Below are positions 1-8,557 of a stretch of DNA of 46,490 nt, piece by piece (position 1 is the first letter of the stretch; each line of letters opens with the position of its first letter). Both the position numbers and the translations under genes were made by a program. Source of the DNA: JBBTXL01 sp038062295 (GTDB lineage: Bacteria; Patescibacteriota; Minisyncoccia; GWC2-36-17; WO2-46-25); the NCBI GenBank assembly GCA_038062295.1, contig JBBTXL010000010.1, forward strand, positions 1 to 46,490, read 5' to 3'. The notes beneath the pieces are model-generated. The model was given only the letters and a program-made list of their open reading frames with translations, made no database searches and had not been told where the DNA came from.

Positions 1-1
1 T

Positions 2-532
2 GTTGCGTTTTCCACTTCGTTCCGCCGCGAAGCCGGCTCATACGGCAAGGACACCAAGGGAATCTTGCGTGTGCACCAGTTCGATAAATTGGAAATGTTC
101 AGTTTCACGCAACCGGAAGATTCACACGCAGAACACGAGTTTCTGCTTGCCATGGAGGAAAAGCTGATGCAGGCGCTTAGCATTCCCTACCGCGTGCTTG
201 GGATCTGCACGGCAGACCTTGGCGTGCCCGCAGCCGCAAAGTACGATATTGAAGCGTGGCTCCCCGGGCAAAACGGCGGGAAAGGAGAATACCGCGAGAC
301 GCATTCCACATCCAACACCACCGACTTTCAGGCGCGCCGCTTAAACATTCGCTGCCGCGCGGATGAACAGGCGAAGCCGGAGTTCGTCCATACCCTCAAC
401 GGCACGGCATGTGCCATCGGCAGGATACTCATCGCTCTTATGGAAAACTATCAGCAAAAGGACGGCAGCATAAAAGTTCCCGATGCGCTGGTTCCCTCCA
501 TGGACGGCATGCGTGAAATACGGAGGCAGTGA
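2..532 (+). CDS. serS: Seryl-tRNA synthetase, C-terminal part (5' end outside window)
   Basis: The reading frame is open from the first bases of the window, so the start lies upstream. The product charges tRNA-Ser with serine in the cytoplasm. The first visible residues (FRREAGSYGKDTKG) are class II synthetase motif 2 with its conserved arginine. Motif 3 follows near nt 400-450 (NGTACAIGRILIALMENYQ). About 176 residues are visible, roughly the last 40 percent of the usual 420-430. The next gene starts 8 nt after the stop, so the two are probably co-transcribed. Identification is firm; only the N-terminal tRNA-binding coiled coil cannot be assessed. Confidence 0.95.
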   Translation, partial: VAFSTSFRREAGSYGKDTKGILRVHQFDKLEMFSFTQPEDSHAEHEFLLAMEEKLMQALSIPYRVLGICTADLGVPAAAKYDIEAWLPGQNGGKGEYRETHSTSNTTDFQARRLNIRCRADEQAKPEFVHTLNGTACAIGRILIALMENYQQKDGSIKVPDALVPSMDGMREIRRQ

Positions 533-539
533 TAATGCA

Positions 540-1397
540 ATGGCCTCGTCCGTTCAGCTGTATCTCAAAGAAAAGAAACGCCGGAAACAGAAACTGAAAA
601 TACTGGCGCTTGCGGCAGCCGCAGCAGCGCTTTTGGTTGCGGCGTGCTACGGGCTTTTTTTCAGCCCGTACTTTGTGGTGCGTGATACCAGCGTGAACGG
701 CGTTGAGCAGGTTTCGCGCGATGATGTGGTGCGCATCGTTTCCGGTTTTTTGGAACAGAGAACCCTTTTTGTTCTCTCGCAGCGCAATATCTTTTTCTTT
801 CCCACGGCCGCCGCGGAACGCGCGATCGGCGCACTGTCTCCGCGCATCGCGTCGGTGCGTGTGCGCACACACCTGTTTGCGCGCACGGTGAGCGTGGATA
901 TTGCCGAACGGCACATATTCGGCATCACATGCGGAGAAGGCACGCATGCGGAGCGTTGCTATTTTTTTGACGAAACCGGAATGTTGTTTGCGGAAGCGCC
1001 GCTTATCGAAGGGGCGGCGAACCTGCTTATCCGCAGCACGGATATTGTTCCCGGCATTGCATTACCGGCGCCGTTACTGCATGGACCGACCGTTCGGTAT
1101 TTCAAAGAACTGAAGCAGGCTACCGAGCGCGTTGGCGTCATACTGGATTCTTTTGCGTTGCGCGGCGAGTACGGCGACGCCACGGCGCACGCCACGGCGG
1201 GGTTTGATATTTTATTCACTATGGAACGGGAACCGAAAGCGTACGCGGAGGTTCTTGGCGTGCTGTTTGCAAAAGAGATACAAGACCAAGCGGCACAACT
1301 TGAATATATTGATCTGCGGGTAGAGGACAGGGCGTATTACAAATTTCGCGCGGAACGGTCCGCGACCACGTCACTTGAGATGATACACAAGGATTGA
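540..1397 (+). CDS. FtsQ/DivIB-like POTRA-domain membrane protein
   Basis: The 285-residue product has a lysine/arginine-rich cytoplasmic tail (about residues 10-19), one hydrophobic segment (about 19-41) and an external part beginning with VVRDTSVNGVEQVSRDDVVR, which fits the start of a POTRA domain as in FtsQ/DivIB. FtsQ proteins link divisome components and act outside the membrane. ATG 540 is chosen because it is 8 nt after serS and places the basic tail just before the membrane segment; upstream in-frame codons lie inside serS. The gene ends convergently with, and overlaps by 27 bp, the glycosyltransferase gene on the other strand. The fold call is good; the division role is inferred from architecture only. 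Confidence 0.72.
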   Translation: MASSVQLYLKEKKRRKQKLKILALAAAAAALLVAACYGLFFSPYFVVRDTSVNGVEQVSRDDVVRIVSGFLEQRTLFVLSQRNIFFFPTAAAERAIGALSPRIASVRVRTHLFARTVSVDIAERHIFGITCGEGTHAERCYFFDETGMLFAEAPLIEGAANLLIRSTDIVPGIALPAPLLHGPTVRYFKELKQATERVGVILDSFALRGEYGDATAHATAGFDILFTMEREPKAYAEVLGVLFAKEIQDQAAQLEYIDLRVEDRAYYKFRAERSATTSLEMIHKD

Positions 1398-3323
1398 GCC
1401 GCCGATGAGCGCCACAGGCGTTTTGTCGCGCAGCCAGAGGTATGAGTCTTCCGGTTTGCGTTCGTATCTTCCTACGGGCATGCCAAATCCCTCGTCCAGG
1501 AATGTCGCCGATATCGCATACCACCCGGGTTCCGCGCCGCGCGCCGACCACCAGGGAACATAGGCGTCACCGAGATAATATTCCGGTGAGCCGCCGCCGA
1601 AATATCCGACCCGTATGGTGTCTATGGCATGCGTGCGTGTAAATACTGCCAGGCGCTTCATATCCTGTCCCCAGTCGGCATTCGAATCGGCGACATACTG
1701 CCAGCCGTTCTGCGTGCCCCCGGCAAGTTCGTTGAAATATGAAATATAGTAGGGGTAGTTCGCGGTTGCCGCAAGGACATACCATGCCACCAGCGCAACA
1801 AGGACCGCATAGCGCGCCAGGAGCCCGGCTGCGGCGCGGGCGGCGGTTTTTGCCATGGAAAAGAACGCGGCAATCGAAGTGGCCATATGCTCGTCAAGCC
1901 GTGCAAACAGCACGTACGCGACGACAAGGAATATGAACGGGAACGAGGGAATGATATGCCGCACGCCGATGTTCAGGTTTGCCGCCATGCTGATTGTCCA
2001 GTAAAACAGAATGAATAATAACGCGGTGATGGCGGCAAAATGCCGATGTGTCCACGCAAGCAGCGGTGCCATGCGCGGTTGCCGGCCAGAGCGCGTAAAT
2101 ATCTTTCGCCACGGCGCAACGAACAGGAGTGCCGCAAGCGCGGCAAAATTCAGGATGTGAACCGCGAGCGGTTCTTTGATGAGATACACAATAGGGAAGT
2201 ACGAGCGCCATGAATCGCGCGACACTTCGCCCATGAAATACGTGGTATTGCCACCCACGGCGCGCTTGCCAACCATAAACACGCCGGTTGCGTATTGCGC
2301 GAACGGACGCAGAACGGGCTTATCGGACATCCATATAATAAGGTTCGCAAGCGGTTTGACGCGGAACCCTTTCAGATTGCATACCGTATCGCGGAATTGG
2401 TTGACGCCAATGTCGGCAAGCGGCAGGTCATCGCATGACTTTGCCGCAAGGATCTGCGCGCGCGCCGCGTCGTGTGCGGGCGCTGCGGGGTAGTTCCATA
2501 CATGGAGCTGATAGAGCGGCCACACGATAACCGCATATCCGATGATGAAAATACCTATGGTGCGCAGGATATATTTCCACGAAGCGGCGAGCCGCGCGCG
2601 CCACGGTTCCGCGGCGTGTGAGGACCACGCCCACATAACAGCAATGCCCAAAAGGAACGGTATCAACAGCACGAGCGAAAACTTCAGAGCTTGGGCAATA
2701 CCGAACGCAACGCCGGCCGCAACCAATGTGCTGCGGGACGGCGCGCGCAGAAAGCGCAAAAAGTAAAAGATGCCGATGAGAAACCCAAGCCCCGCCACGG
2801 TATCAGTTGTGACATATTTGCCGTGCGCGAGAAGCGCGGGGGAAAAGGCAAAGAGTATGAGCGCGATGAACGCGACTTTTGCGCCGAAAAATTCCCTGCC
2901 AAAGCGGTACAGGAGCCAGCCAAACAGCAGGGTGAGTATGATGGGGCCGACGCGCGCCCAATACACAATGGTGTCCGGGTCATTCCCGCTTTTATATAAA
3001 AACTCGCGGCCGAGCTCCCACTGGCCGTTCACGTCGGATGTCCATGCTGTGGAGGTTTCCGGAAAGTTGAGGTCAAGGAACAACAGGGGAATGGCGGAGA
3101 TGTCTTTTAACAGCGGCGGATGCTCGGGGTTGATGCGCATATCCTGATATGCAAGGTACGAGTATCCCGCCGGAATATGCGCCAGTTCGTCCATGATGGC
3201 GGACTCCTCTGCGGAGGTTGAAAGCATGATGACACACATGACCGCCAAAACGGCGAAAACGGCGCATGCCGCGATCCTTCCGGAGAACATCTCAAAGATG
3301 GTCATCATAGTTATTACTTTCAT
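1371..3323 (-). CDS. GT-C fold membrane glycosyltransferase (GT39/PMT-like)
   Basis: The product is a large polytopic membrane protein of about 650 residues. The first extracytoplasmic loop carries the acidic pair typical of polyprenol-phosphate-sugar dependent transferases (SAIMDELAHIPAGYSYL), followed by PEHPPLLK. Many hydrophobic helices follow, with a soluble C-terminal domain (ADSNADWGQDMKRL, then YFGGGSPEYYLG). Family members move a sugar from a lipid carrier to a protein or glycan on the outer face. The ATG at 3323 overlaps a TATAAT on the same strand (3327-3322), so translation may really begin at the ATG pair at 3308/3305. An in-frame ATG at 3392 lies upstream of that promoter and is unlikely. 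Acceptor unknown. Confidence 0.75.
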   Translation of the reverse strand: MKVITMMTIFEMFSGRIAACAVFAVLAVMCVIMLSTSAEESAIMDELAHIPAGYSYLAYQDMRINPEHPPLLKDISAIPLLFLDLNFPETSTAWTSDVNGQWELGREFLYKSGNDPDTIVYWARVGPIILTLLFGWLLYRFGREFFGAKVAFIALILFAFSPALLAHGKYVTTDTVAGLGFLIGIFYFLRFLRAPSRSTLVAAGVAFGIAQALKFSLVLLIPFLLGIAVMWAWSSHAAEPWRARLAASWKYILRTIGIFIIGYAVIVWPLYQLHVWNYPAAPAHDAARAQILAAKSCDDLPLADIGVNQFRDTVCNLKGFRVKPLANLIIWMSDKPVLRPFAQYATGVFMVGKRAVGGNTTYFMGEVSRDSWRSYFPIVYLIKEPLAVHILNFAALAALLFVAPWRKIFTRSGRQPRMAPLLAWTHRHFAAITALLFILFYWTISMAANLNIGVRHIIPSFPFIFLVVAYVLFARLDEHMATSIAAFFSMAKTAARAAAGLLARYAVLVALVAWYVLAATANYPYYISYFNELAGGTQNGWQYVADSNADWGQDMKRLAVFTRTHAIDTIRVGYFGGGSPEYYLGDAYVPWWSARGAEPGWYAISATFLDEGFGMPVGRYERKPEDSYLWLRDKTPVALIGGSILVYHLK

Positions 3324-3378
3324 TATACCAAAGGGATTTTTCTTCCGAAAGGGGGTTTCCGCGCGCCGCGATCTGTCG

Positions 3379-3392
3379 TATACTACACTCAA
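3379..3392 (+). promoter_or_regulatory. Leaderless-type promoter of the small-ORF/TraG operon
   Basis: TATACT at 3379-3384 is followed after 7 nt by the ATG at 3392, leaving no room for a Shine-Dalgarno site. The -35 region is weak. A TATAAT on the opposite strand (3322-3327) makes this a divergent promoter region. The same spacing of -10 box to start codon occurs at several other genes in the window. Confidence 0.5.
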
Positions 3393-3580
3393 TGGAGCAG
3401 GGAAAAGAACCGAACAAAGAAATGGAGGAATTTGGCGCCCGGATCAAGGCGATGCTTGCTTCTCTTTCGGAACAGCTTGCCCGCATTCAAAAGGAGCATC
3501 GCGAGCAGATCAACGGCATTTTGAAGAATATCGACGCCAAAAAGATCAAGGACCTGAAAGATAAACTTGCACACGCATGA
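3392..3580 (+). CDS. Small coiled-coil protein, function unknown
   Basis: The product has 62 residues, is highly charged and has no membrane segment. Heptad-like spacing (IKAMLASLSEQLARIQKEH) suggests a helical coiled coil. It is the first gene of a head-to-tail series that runs with 4-bp overlaps or short gaps into the TraG-like ATPase, so a role as an accessory part of that machine is possible but unproven. The stop overlaps the next start (ATGA at 3577). I recognise no family. Confidence 0.6.
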   Translation: MEQGKEPNKEMEEFGARIKAMLASLSEQLARIQKEHREQINGILKNIDAKKIKDLKDKLAHA

Positions 3581-3813
3581 TAGACCAGGAGCGTGCCAAC
3601 CAGACACGGGTAAAAGCAAGAGCGCTGGTGGATGATGCATACGCGCAGGCGAGCATCGCCATTGAAAACTACACCGCTATGGCGACCGGGCATCCGTTCG
3701 CTGCCAACGAAGATATCCAACAGGCGATCGCGGCAAGCCGCGCGGCAACGGATGCCATGGTGAAGCTGAAAAGCGAAATTATTATTGAAATAGACAACTT
3801 CGGAAAACTATGA
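3577..3813 (+). CDS. Small hypothetical helical protein
   Basis: The product has 78 residues, is rich in alanine and charged residues, and is predicted helical with no signal peptide or metal motif. Its start overlaps the previous stop in an ATGA, which implies translational coupling. The stop codon (3811-3813) touches the 5' arm of a long inverted repeat that ends just before the next start codon. Function unknown; conserved position ahead of the TraG-like gene is the only clue. Confidence 0.55.
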   Translation: MIDQERANQTRVKARALVDDAYAQASIAIENYTAMATGHPFAANEDIQQAIAASRAATDAMVKLKSEIIIEIDNFGKL

Positions 3814-3935
3814 CCCCGCCCTTGAAAGATGCTTTAACGGAGAAATATGAAATAATATGAACACAGTCATGAATGAAGTAAATCTTAATAGAAAGGTTTG
3901 CGATGCGCACGGCGCAGCATCCTTCAAGGGCGGGG
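3814..3935 (+). repeat. 19-bp inverted repeat bridging a stop codon and the next start codon
   Basis: The arms are 3814-3832 (CCCCGCCCTTGAAAGATGC) and 3917-3935; they are complementary except for one position. The spacer is 84 bp and AT-rich. In the mRNA the 3' arm contains the only purine-rich sequence (AAGGGCGGGG) in front of the ATG at 3937, so folding would hide the ribosome binding site of the next gene. The 5' arm begins right after the previous stop codon, so translating ribosomes do not enter it. Confidence 0.6.
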
Positions 3936-3936
3936 T

Positions 3937-4149
3937 ATGAGCAACGCCATGTCCGACGACGTGAAGCGGCAGATCCAGGAAAAGCTCCAGCATCTCGTGG
4001 GGGTTGCGTTTGAGAGCGGTATTGCAGAAGCGGTGCGCCAGGCGCGCGCTTACAATGACCCGTTCATTCTGGACGCGTTCCACGACGCGGTGGTGGACAA
4101 GCTGTATCAGGAACTTGTCGCCCGCCATAAAATTGACGAACTACAATGA
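3937..4149 (+). CDS. Small hypothetical protein upstream of TraG-like ATPase
   Basis: The product has 70 residues starting MSNAMSDDVKRQIQEKLQHL, is soluble and probably all-helical, with no known motif. ATG 3937 is chosen because AAGGGCGGGG precedes it by a few bases; the in-frame ATG at 3898 would put the start inside the repeat spacer. The gene ends in an ATGA overlap with the ATPase gene, so the two are translationally coupled. Function unknown. Confidence 0.55.
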   Translation: MSNAMSDDVKRQIQEKLQHLVGVAFESGIAEAVRQARAYNDPFILDAFHDAVVDKLYQELVARHKIDELQ

Positions 4150-6599
4150 CCGAGGACGGCCTCCTGCCTTTTTTTATTTTCACCACGATCGTTTTTGCGG
4201 GGGTTGTCGGGTACATTGTTTTTGCACTGCGCACGCTGCAGACAAAAACGGATCTGAACTATTCCCTCAACCTGGTGCTGCTGTTGGTTGCGGTGCCGCT
4301 GCACAAAACGAAAGAGTTGCAGGGAGAAGAGATAAAAAAGCTCATCGGCGTGATGGAGCAGTTCTACGCCGGCATCGGGGCGGTGCGCGAAGGGTGGCTC
4401 AAAGGAATGTTTCGGGGGCCTTCGGCGTTGTCGTTTGAAATGGTGCTGCCGTCCATCGGCGAAGAGGTGCACTTTTACCTGTGCGTCCCGCGAAAGTACG
4501 TCGAGCTCGCCGAAAAGCAGATCACGGGATTTTTGCCCGATGCGCGCATTGAGTCCGTACCCGAATACAACATTTTCAATCCGGTCGGGGCAAGCGCCGG
4601 TTCTTATCTCACGCTCGCAAAAAGTTTCTTCCTTCCCGTCAAAACCTATCGGGAGCTGGAAACTGACCCGCTGAATTTTATTGCGAATGCAATGTCAAAG
4701 CTTTCTTTTCATGGGGAAGGGTGCGCCGTGCAGGTCATCATAAAACCGAACGCGACATGGAATAGCGAAGTCCGCGAAATTATCAGTGCCATGCGCCAGG
4801 GAAAGTCCTTTTCTGATGCCCAGGGACATGTGGCGAAAGGAATGTTCGATCTCTTCACCTCGTTGTTCCACCCCCCCAAAAAAGAAGAAAAGCAGGACGA
4901 ACATGAACGGCGCAAGGTGCTGACGGTGGATGAGCAGACCGTAAAAGCCCTGGAGGAGAAATCATCCAAAGTTGGGTTTGACGTTAACATCCGGCTTTTG
5001 GCGTCGGCGCTGACCCAGACGCGCGCAGACGCCATTCTTGCGGGTCTTGACAGCGCGTTCCAGCAATTCACGCATCCCCACGCCAACGGGTTTACGGCGC
5101 ATCGGCTTTCGGGGAAGCAGTTGTTGCGTTTGGAGTATGATTTTGCGTTCCGCAATTTTTCACAAAGTCAGCGCATGATCTTAAATACCGAGGAACTCAC
5201 GAGTATTTTCCACTTTCCGACGCCGTATCTGGATACCAAGCAGATCAAATCTCTCAAAAGCCGCTCGGCTCCCATGCCGTCGGGCATGCCCGAAACCGGC
5301 ATCATTATCGGCACCAACGCGTTCCGGGGCGAGGAAAAGCAGGTTCGGCTTGGCGCGGATGACCGGCGCCGGCACTTGTATATTGTCGGGCAAACGGGAA
5401 CGGGCAAGTCCGTATCCATGAAGAACATGATCATACAGGATATTGAGAACGGCGAAGGGGTGTGTTTCATCGATCCGCACGGCGATGCGGTGGAAGATGT
5501 GCTGGCGCATATTCCCAAGCACCGCGCCGACGATGTTGTGGTGTTTGATCCGGGGGACCTGGAGCGGCCGTTCGGCCTGAACATGCTTGAGTACGACCCG
5601 CGGTTTCCGGAGCAAAAGACGTTCATTGTGAACGAAATGATCAGCATCTTTGACAAACTATACGATCTTTCAAAAACGGGCGGGCCCATGTTCGAGCAGT
5701 ACATGCGCAATGCGCTACTGCTTATCATGGCCGACCCTGCGTCCGGCTCCACCTTGCTCGAAGTGCCGCGCGTGTTTTCCGACCCGGTATTTCGCAAGCT
5801 GAAACTCGCGGGCGTGAGCGACCCGGTCGTGAAAGCGTTCTGGGAAAAGGAAGCGGAAAAAGCCGGCGGTGAAGCGTCGCTTGCCAACATCACGCCGTAT
5901 GTGACGAGCAAGTTCAATACGTTCGTTGCCAACGAGTTCGTGCGTCCCATCATCGCGCAGCAAGAAAGTTCCATCAACTTCCGCGAAGCGATGGATGCGA
6001 AAAAGATCGTACTCGTGAACCTTGCCAAGGGGCGCGTCGGCGAGATCAACAGTTCGCTCCTTGGTATGATCATCACCGGCAAGATCCTCATGGCGGCGCT
6101 TTCGCGCACCGACATTCCGGAAGCGGAACGGAAGGATTTTTATTTCTATATCGATGAGTTCCAGAATTTTGCAACAGACTCCATTTCTGTTATATTGTCC
6201 GAAGCCCGCAAATACCGCCTGTCGCTCACCGTCGCGCACCAGTTTATCGCGCAGCTGAAAGAAAGTATCAAACAGGCGGTGTTCGGGAATGTCGGCTCCA
6301 TGATGATATTCCGGATGGGTGTGGAGGATGCGGCTTTTCTGGAAAAACAGGTTGCGCCGGAGTTCGGCGCTCACGATATCATCAACCTGGACAACCTGAA
6401 TTGTTATGCGAAGCTCCTGGTCAACAGCATGGCGGTCCGCCCGTTCAACGTGGCGGTGGAGCTTCCCCGCGCGGGGAACGCCGAGATCGGCCGCATTCTG
6501 AAAGAGTTGTCGCGTGTCAAATATGGCACGGACCGCCGGCGCATCGAGCTTGAGATCCAAGAACGCTTTAAGCCATTAAAACAGTTGATAACCATATGA
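4146..6599 (+). CDS. TraG/VirD4/HerA-type membrane-anchored ATPase
   Basis: The 817-residue product has an N-terminal membrane helix (about residues 8-28), a long N-terminal domain, then a P-loop motor domain. Walker A is GQTGTGKS (about residues 414-421), followed by GVCFIDPHGDAVEDV, and Walker B is FYIDEFQNF (about 665-672). This matches the conjugative coupling protein/type IV secretion DNA-pump superfamily, which forms membrane hexamers that move DNA or protein. It overlaps its neighbours on both sides by 4 bp and is followed by gtrA-like and dnaX genes. No relaxase or VirB genes are in view, so it may serve DNA uptake or a pilus-like apparatus rather than conjugation. That last point is inference. 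Confidence 0.85.
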   Translation: MTEDGLLPFFIFTTIVFAGVVGYIVFALRTLQTKTDLNYSLNLVLLLVAVPLHKTKELQGEEIKKLIGVMEQFYAGIGAVREGWLKGMFRGPSALSFEMVLPSIGEEVHFYLCVPRKYVELAEKQITGFLPDARIESVPEYNIFNPVGASAGSYLTLAKSFFLPVKTYRELETDPLNFIANAMSKLSFHGEGCAVQVIIKPNATWNSEVREIISAMRQGKSFSDAQGHVAKGMFDLFTSLFHPPKKEEKQDEHERRKVLTVDEQTVKALEEKSSKVGFDVNIRLLASALTQTRADAILAGLDSAFQQFTHPHANGFTAHRLSGKQLLRLEYDFAFRNFSQSQRMILNTEELTSIFHFPTPYLDTKQIKSLKSRSAPMPSGMPETGIIIGTNAFRGEEKQVRLGADDRRRHLYIVGQTGTGKSVSMKNMIIQDIENGEGVCFIDPHGDAVEDVLAHIPKHRADDVVVFDPGDLERPFGLNMLEYDPRFPEQKTFIVNEMISIFDKLYDLSKTGGPMFEQYMRNALLLIMADPASGSTLLEVPRVFSDPVFRKLKLAGVSDPVVKAFWEKEAEKAGGEASLANITPYVTSKFNTFVANEFVRPIIAQQESSINFREAMDAKKIVLVNLAKGRVGEINSSLLGMIITGKILMAALSRTDIPEAERKDFYFYIDEFQNFATDSISVILSEARKYRLSLTVAHQFIAQLKESIKQAVFGNVGSMMIFRMGVEDAAFLEKQVAPEFGAHDIINLDNLNCYAKLLVNSMAVRPFNVAVELPRAGNAEIGRILKELSRVKYGTDRRRIELEIQERFKPLKQLITI

Positions 6600-7237
6600 C
6601 AAACCCCGTTTCCGTTCCTTCGCTGACGCGCACCGATATGTTCGCGAGCATCTTTCTGGGTGCGGTCATCGGCGCTTTGGTGCCGTTCATTCTTATCAGT
6701 GTGGGTGTGAGTGTGCCACTGCAAAACTATCTGTTCCTTATTTTTGCGCTCCTTGCTCCGTTCGGCCTTTTTGTCGCGCATCGTTTGAGTGCATTCTTTG
6801 CGCCTCTGTTCCAGATCGGAAAGTTCGGGATCGTTGGTTCGTCGAATTTTTTTATTGACCTGGGGATACTCCAGCTTCTCATTTATCTTTCGGGGAGCGC
6901 GAGTCCCAAAGAGCTGTTCGTGCTGTTCATTCCCATCACCACCTGGACGCTCTATAAGATGAGTTCATTTTTGGTTGCGAGCGTTAACGGGTATGTTTGG
7001 AACAAACTCTGGACGTTCCAGGACCGGGAAGGGTCGGTGACGAAAGAATACACCCAATATCTTGTTGTCAGTCTCATCGGGTTATTTATCAACAGCGTGG
7101 CGTTTTCTATTGTGTTTGCGTTCAGGCCCGAGGGTTCAGTGGAAACCTTGTGGGGCACTATCGGCGCGGTTGCGGGCGCTTTTGTGGGGCTGTTCTGGAA
7201 CTTTTTGGGCTATAAGTTCATCGTATTCAACAAATGA
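6596..7237 (+). CDS. GtrA-family membrane protein with N-terminal extension
   Basis: The 213-residue product has about six hydrophobic segments. The part from about residue 75 (KFGIVGSSNFFIDLGILQLL, later VNGYVWNKLWTFQ and WNFLGYKFIVFNK) is a typical GtrA domain; the first 70 residues add two extra helices. GtrA proteins are thought to flip or carry polyprenol-linked sugars. Start and stop codons overlap both neighbours (ATGA). The Trp-Asn pair ahead of K(L)WTF and the terminal WN..GY.F motif make the family call firm. Confidence 0.85.
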   Translation: MTNPVSVPSLTRTDMFASIFLGAVIGALVPFILISVGVSVPLQNYLFLIFALLAPFGLFVAHRLSAFFAPLFQIGKFGIVGSSNFFIDLGILQLLIYLSGSASPKELFVLFIPITTWTLYKMSSFLVASVNGYVWNKLWTFQDREGSVTKEYTQYLVVSLIGLFINSVAFSIVFAFRPEGSVETLWGTIGAVAGAFVGLFWNFLGYKFIVFNK

Positions 7238-8331
7238 GCGGAGGGATGTTGTATCGCAAATATAGGCCCGGTGACTTTTCGGAAGTTATCGGGCAGGAGC
7301 ATGTTGTGCAGACGCTCAAAAACGCGGTTGCCAAAGGCATGGTGGCGCATGCATATTTGTTTGCGGGGCCGCGCGGCACGGGGAAAACGACGCTTGCGCG
7401 CATTCTTGCCAAAGCGGTCAACTGTGAAAAACCAAAACAGGGCGCGCCGTGCAACGAATGCGAACGCTGCAAAGCGGTTGCATCCGGCCGGGCAATGGAT
7501 GTGGTGGAAATAGACGCGGCGTCAAATCGCGGGATAGACGAGATACGCGAACTACGCGATGGCATCCGCCAGGTGCCTTCGTTTTTGCCATACAAAGTGT
7601 ATATCATAGATGAGGCGCATCAGCTTACCAAAGAAGCGTTCAATGCGCTCTTAAAAATGTTGGAGGAGCCGCCGGCGCACGCTATTTTTGTATTGGCAAC
7701 TACGGTGGCCGACAAAATGCCGGCGACCATTCTGTCACGCGTCCAACGGTTTGATTTCAAAAAGCTTTCGGCGGAACAAATTCTCCAGAAACTCACGCGC
7801 ATCACTAAAGAAGAAAAGCGCACAGCAGACGAAGCGGCGTTACGCATGGTGGCGCACGCGGCCGAGGGGGGCCTGCGTGATGCCGAGTCCATGCTCACCC
7901 AGGTGTTTTCGTTCACGCACGAAAAACTCACGCCAGCTGTGGTGGAGCAGGCGCTCGGCATCGTGGGCGTTGCGCGCACGGCGGCGTTCGTGGATACATT
8001 GCTTGAGCGGGATATGGCGCGTGTTATTGTGGTGCTCAACGAAATGTACCGGATGGGTGCGAGCATGGAGGAATTTTTAAAATCGCTTACTAACTATGCC
8101 CGCGCCATGATGCTGTTGCGTTTGGATGCAACGCTCCGCCAAGCCGCCGCGCCCGAATTGACCGACGAGCAGTTTTCCGTTATGGTGGCACAGTGCAAAA
8201 AGCTGAAGGACGGTGAAGCCGAATCGCTCATGGCCGCGCTCATTGAGGCGCATGATATGACAAAAAAAACCTCCATCGCCACCTTGCCGCTTGAACTCGC
8301 CATATTGAAATATTTTCAAGGTGTGGTATAG
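7234..8331 (+). CDS. dnaX: DNA polymerase III gamma/tau subunit, short form
   Basis: The product is the clamp-loader ATPase. It starts MLYRKYRPGDFSEVIGQEHV after four residues, with Walker A GPRGTGKTT (about residues 46-54), a four-cysteine zinc module (C-x8-C-x2-C-x2-C, about 65-80), DEAH-box YIIDEAHQLT and sensor-1 region LATTVADKMPATILSRVQRF. Length is 365 residues, so it ends after domain III and lacks the tau-specific extension that binds DnaB and the polymerase. It overlaps gtrA by 4 bp. The last 27 bp contain the promoter of the hicB gene. Confidence 0.95.
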   Translation: MSGGMLYRKYRPGDFSEVIGQEHVVQTLKNAVAKGMVAHAYLFAGPRGTGKTTLARILAKAVNCEKPKQGAPCNECERCKAVASGRAMDVVEIDAASNRGIDEIRELRDGIRQVPSFLPYKVYIIDEAHQLTKEAFNALLKMLEEPPAHAIFVLATTVADKMPATILSRVQRFDFKKLSAEQILQKLTRITKEEKRTADEAALRMVAHAAEGGLRDAESMLTQVFSFTHEKLTPAVVEQALGIVGVARTAAFVDTLLERDMARVIVVLNEMYRMGASMEEFLKSLTNYARAMMLLRLDATLRQAAAPELTDEQFSVMVAQCKKLKDGEAESLMAALIEAHDMTKKTSIATLPLELAILKYFQGVV

Positions 8332-8332
8332 T
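8305..8332 (+). promoter_or_regulatory. Promoter of hicBA inside the 3' end of dnaX
   Basis: TTGAAA (8305-8310) and TATAGT (8327-8332) are spaced by 16 bp; the -10 is extended by TGG. The hicB ATG (8339) lies 7 nt downstream, where transcription should begin, so the message is probably leaderless. Confidence 0.6.
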
Positions 8333-8338
8333 GGTTTT

Positions 8339-8557
8339 ATGAAATACCGATTTACAACAGTGATCAATCAGGACGGCAAGTGGTTTGTTGCGCGGTGTAT
8401 TGAGCTTGGCGTGGTAAGTCAGGGGAAAACCATTGAAGACGCGCAAAGAAATTTGCAGGAAGCGGTTGAGCTTTTTTTAGAGGACACGCCCAAAGCAAAA
8501 CGATATCTCTCAAGAATGGCACCATTGGTGACAACGCTGGAAGTCAACCATGCCTAA
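8339..8557 (+). CDS. hicB: HicB-family antitoxin
   Basis: The 72-residue product matches the short HicB/UPF0150 fold: a strand with DGKWFVARCIELGVVSQG, then the helix TIEDAQRNLQEAVELFLED. HicB binds and blocks the HicA mRNA interferase and usually represses its own operon. There is no separate DNA-binding tail, so autoregulation would need the core domain. ATG 8339 is chosen because the promoter sits directly upstream; the ATG-like codon at 8321 lies within the promoter. Antitoxin-first order with an 8-bp overlap with hicA is one of the usual arrangements. Confidence 0.88.
   Translation: MKYRFTTVINQDGKWFVARCIELGVVSQGKTIEDAQRNLQEAVELFLEDTPKAKRYLSRMAPLVTTLEVNHA

Noticed and set aside
5168..6115. 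315-codon minus-strand frame within the TraG-like ATPase
   Set aside because: Serine/arginine-rich antisense translation inside the conserved motor domain.
4146..6599. Conjugative element call based on the TraG-like ATPase
   Set aside because: No relaxase, VirB4 or pilus genes are nearby, and the neighbours are dnaX and gtrA; a chromosomal CPR gene cluster is more likely.
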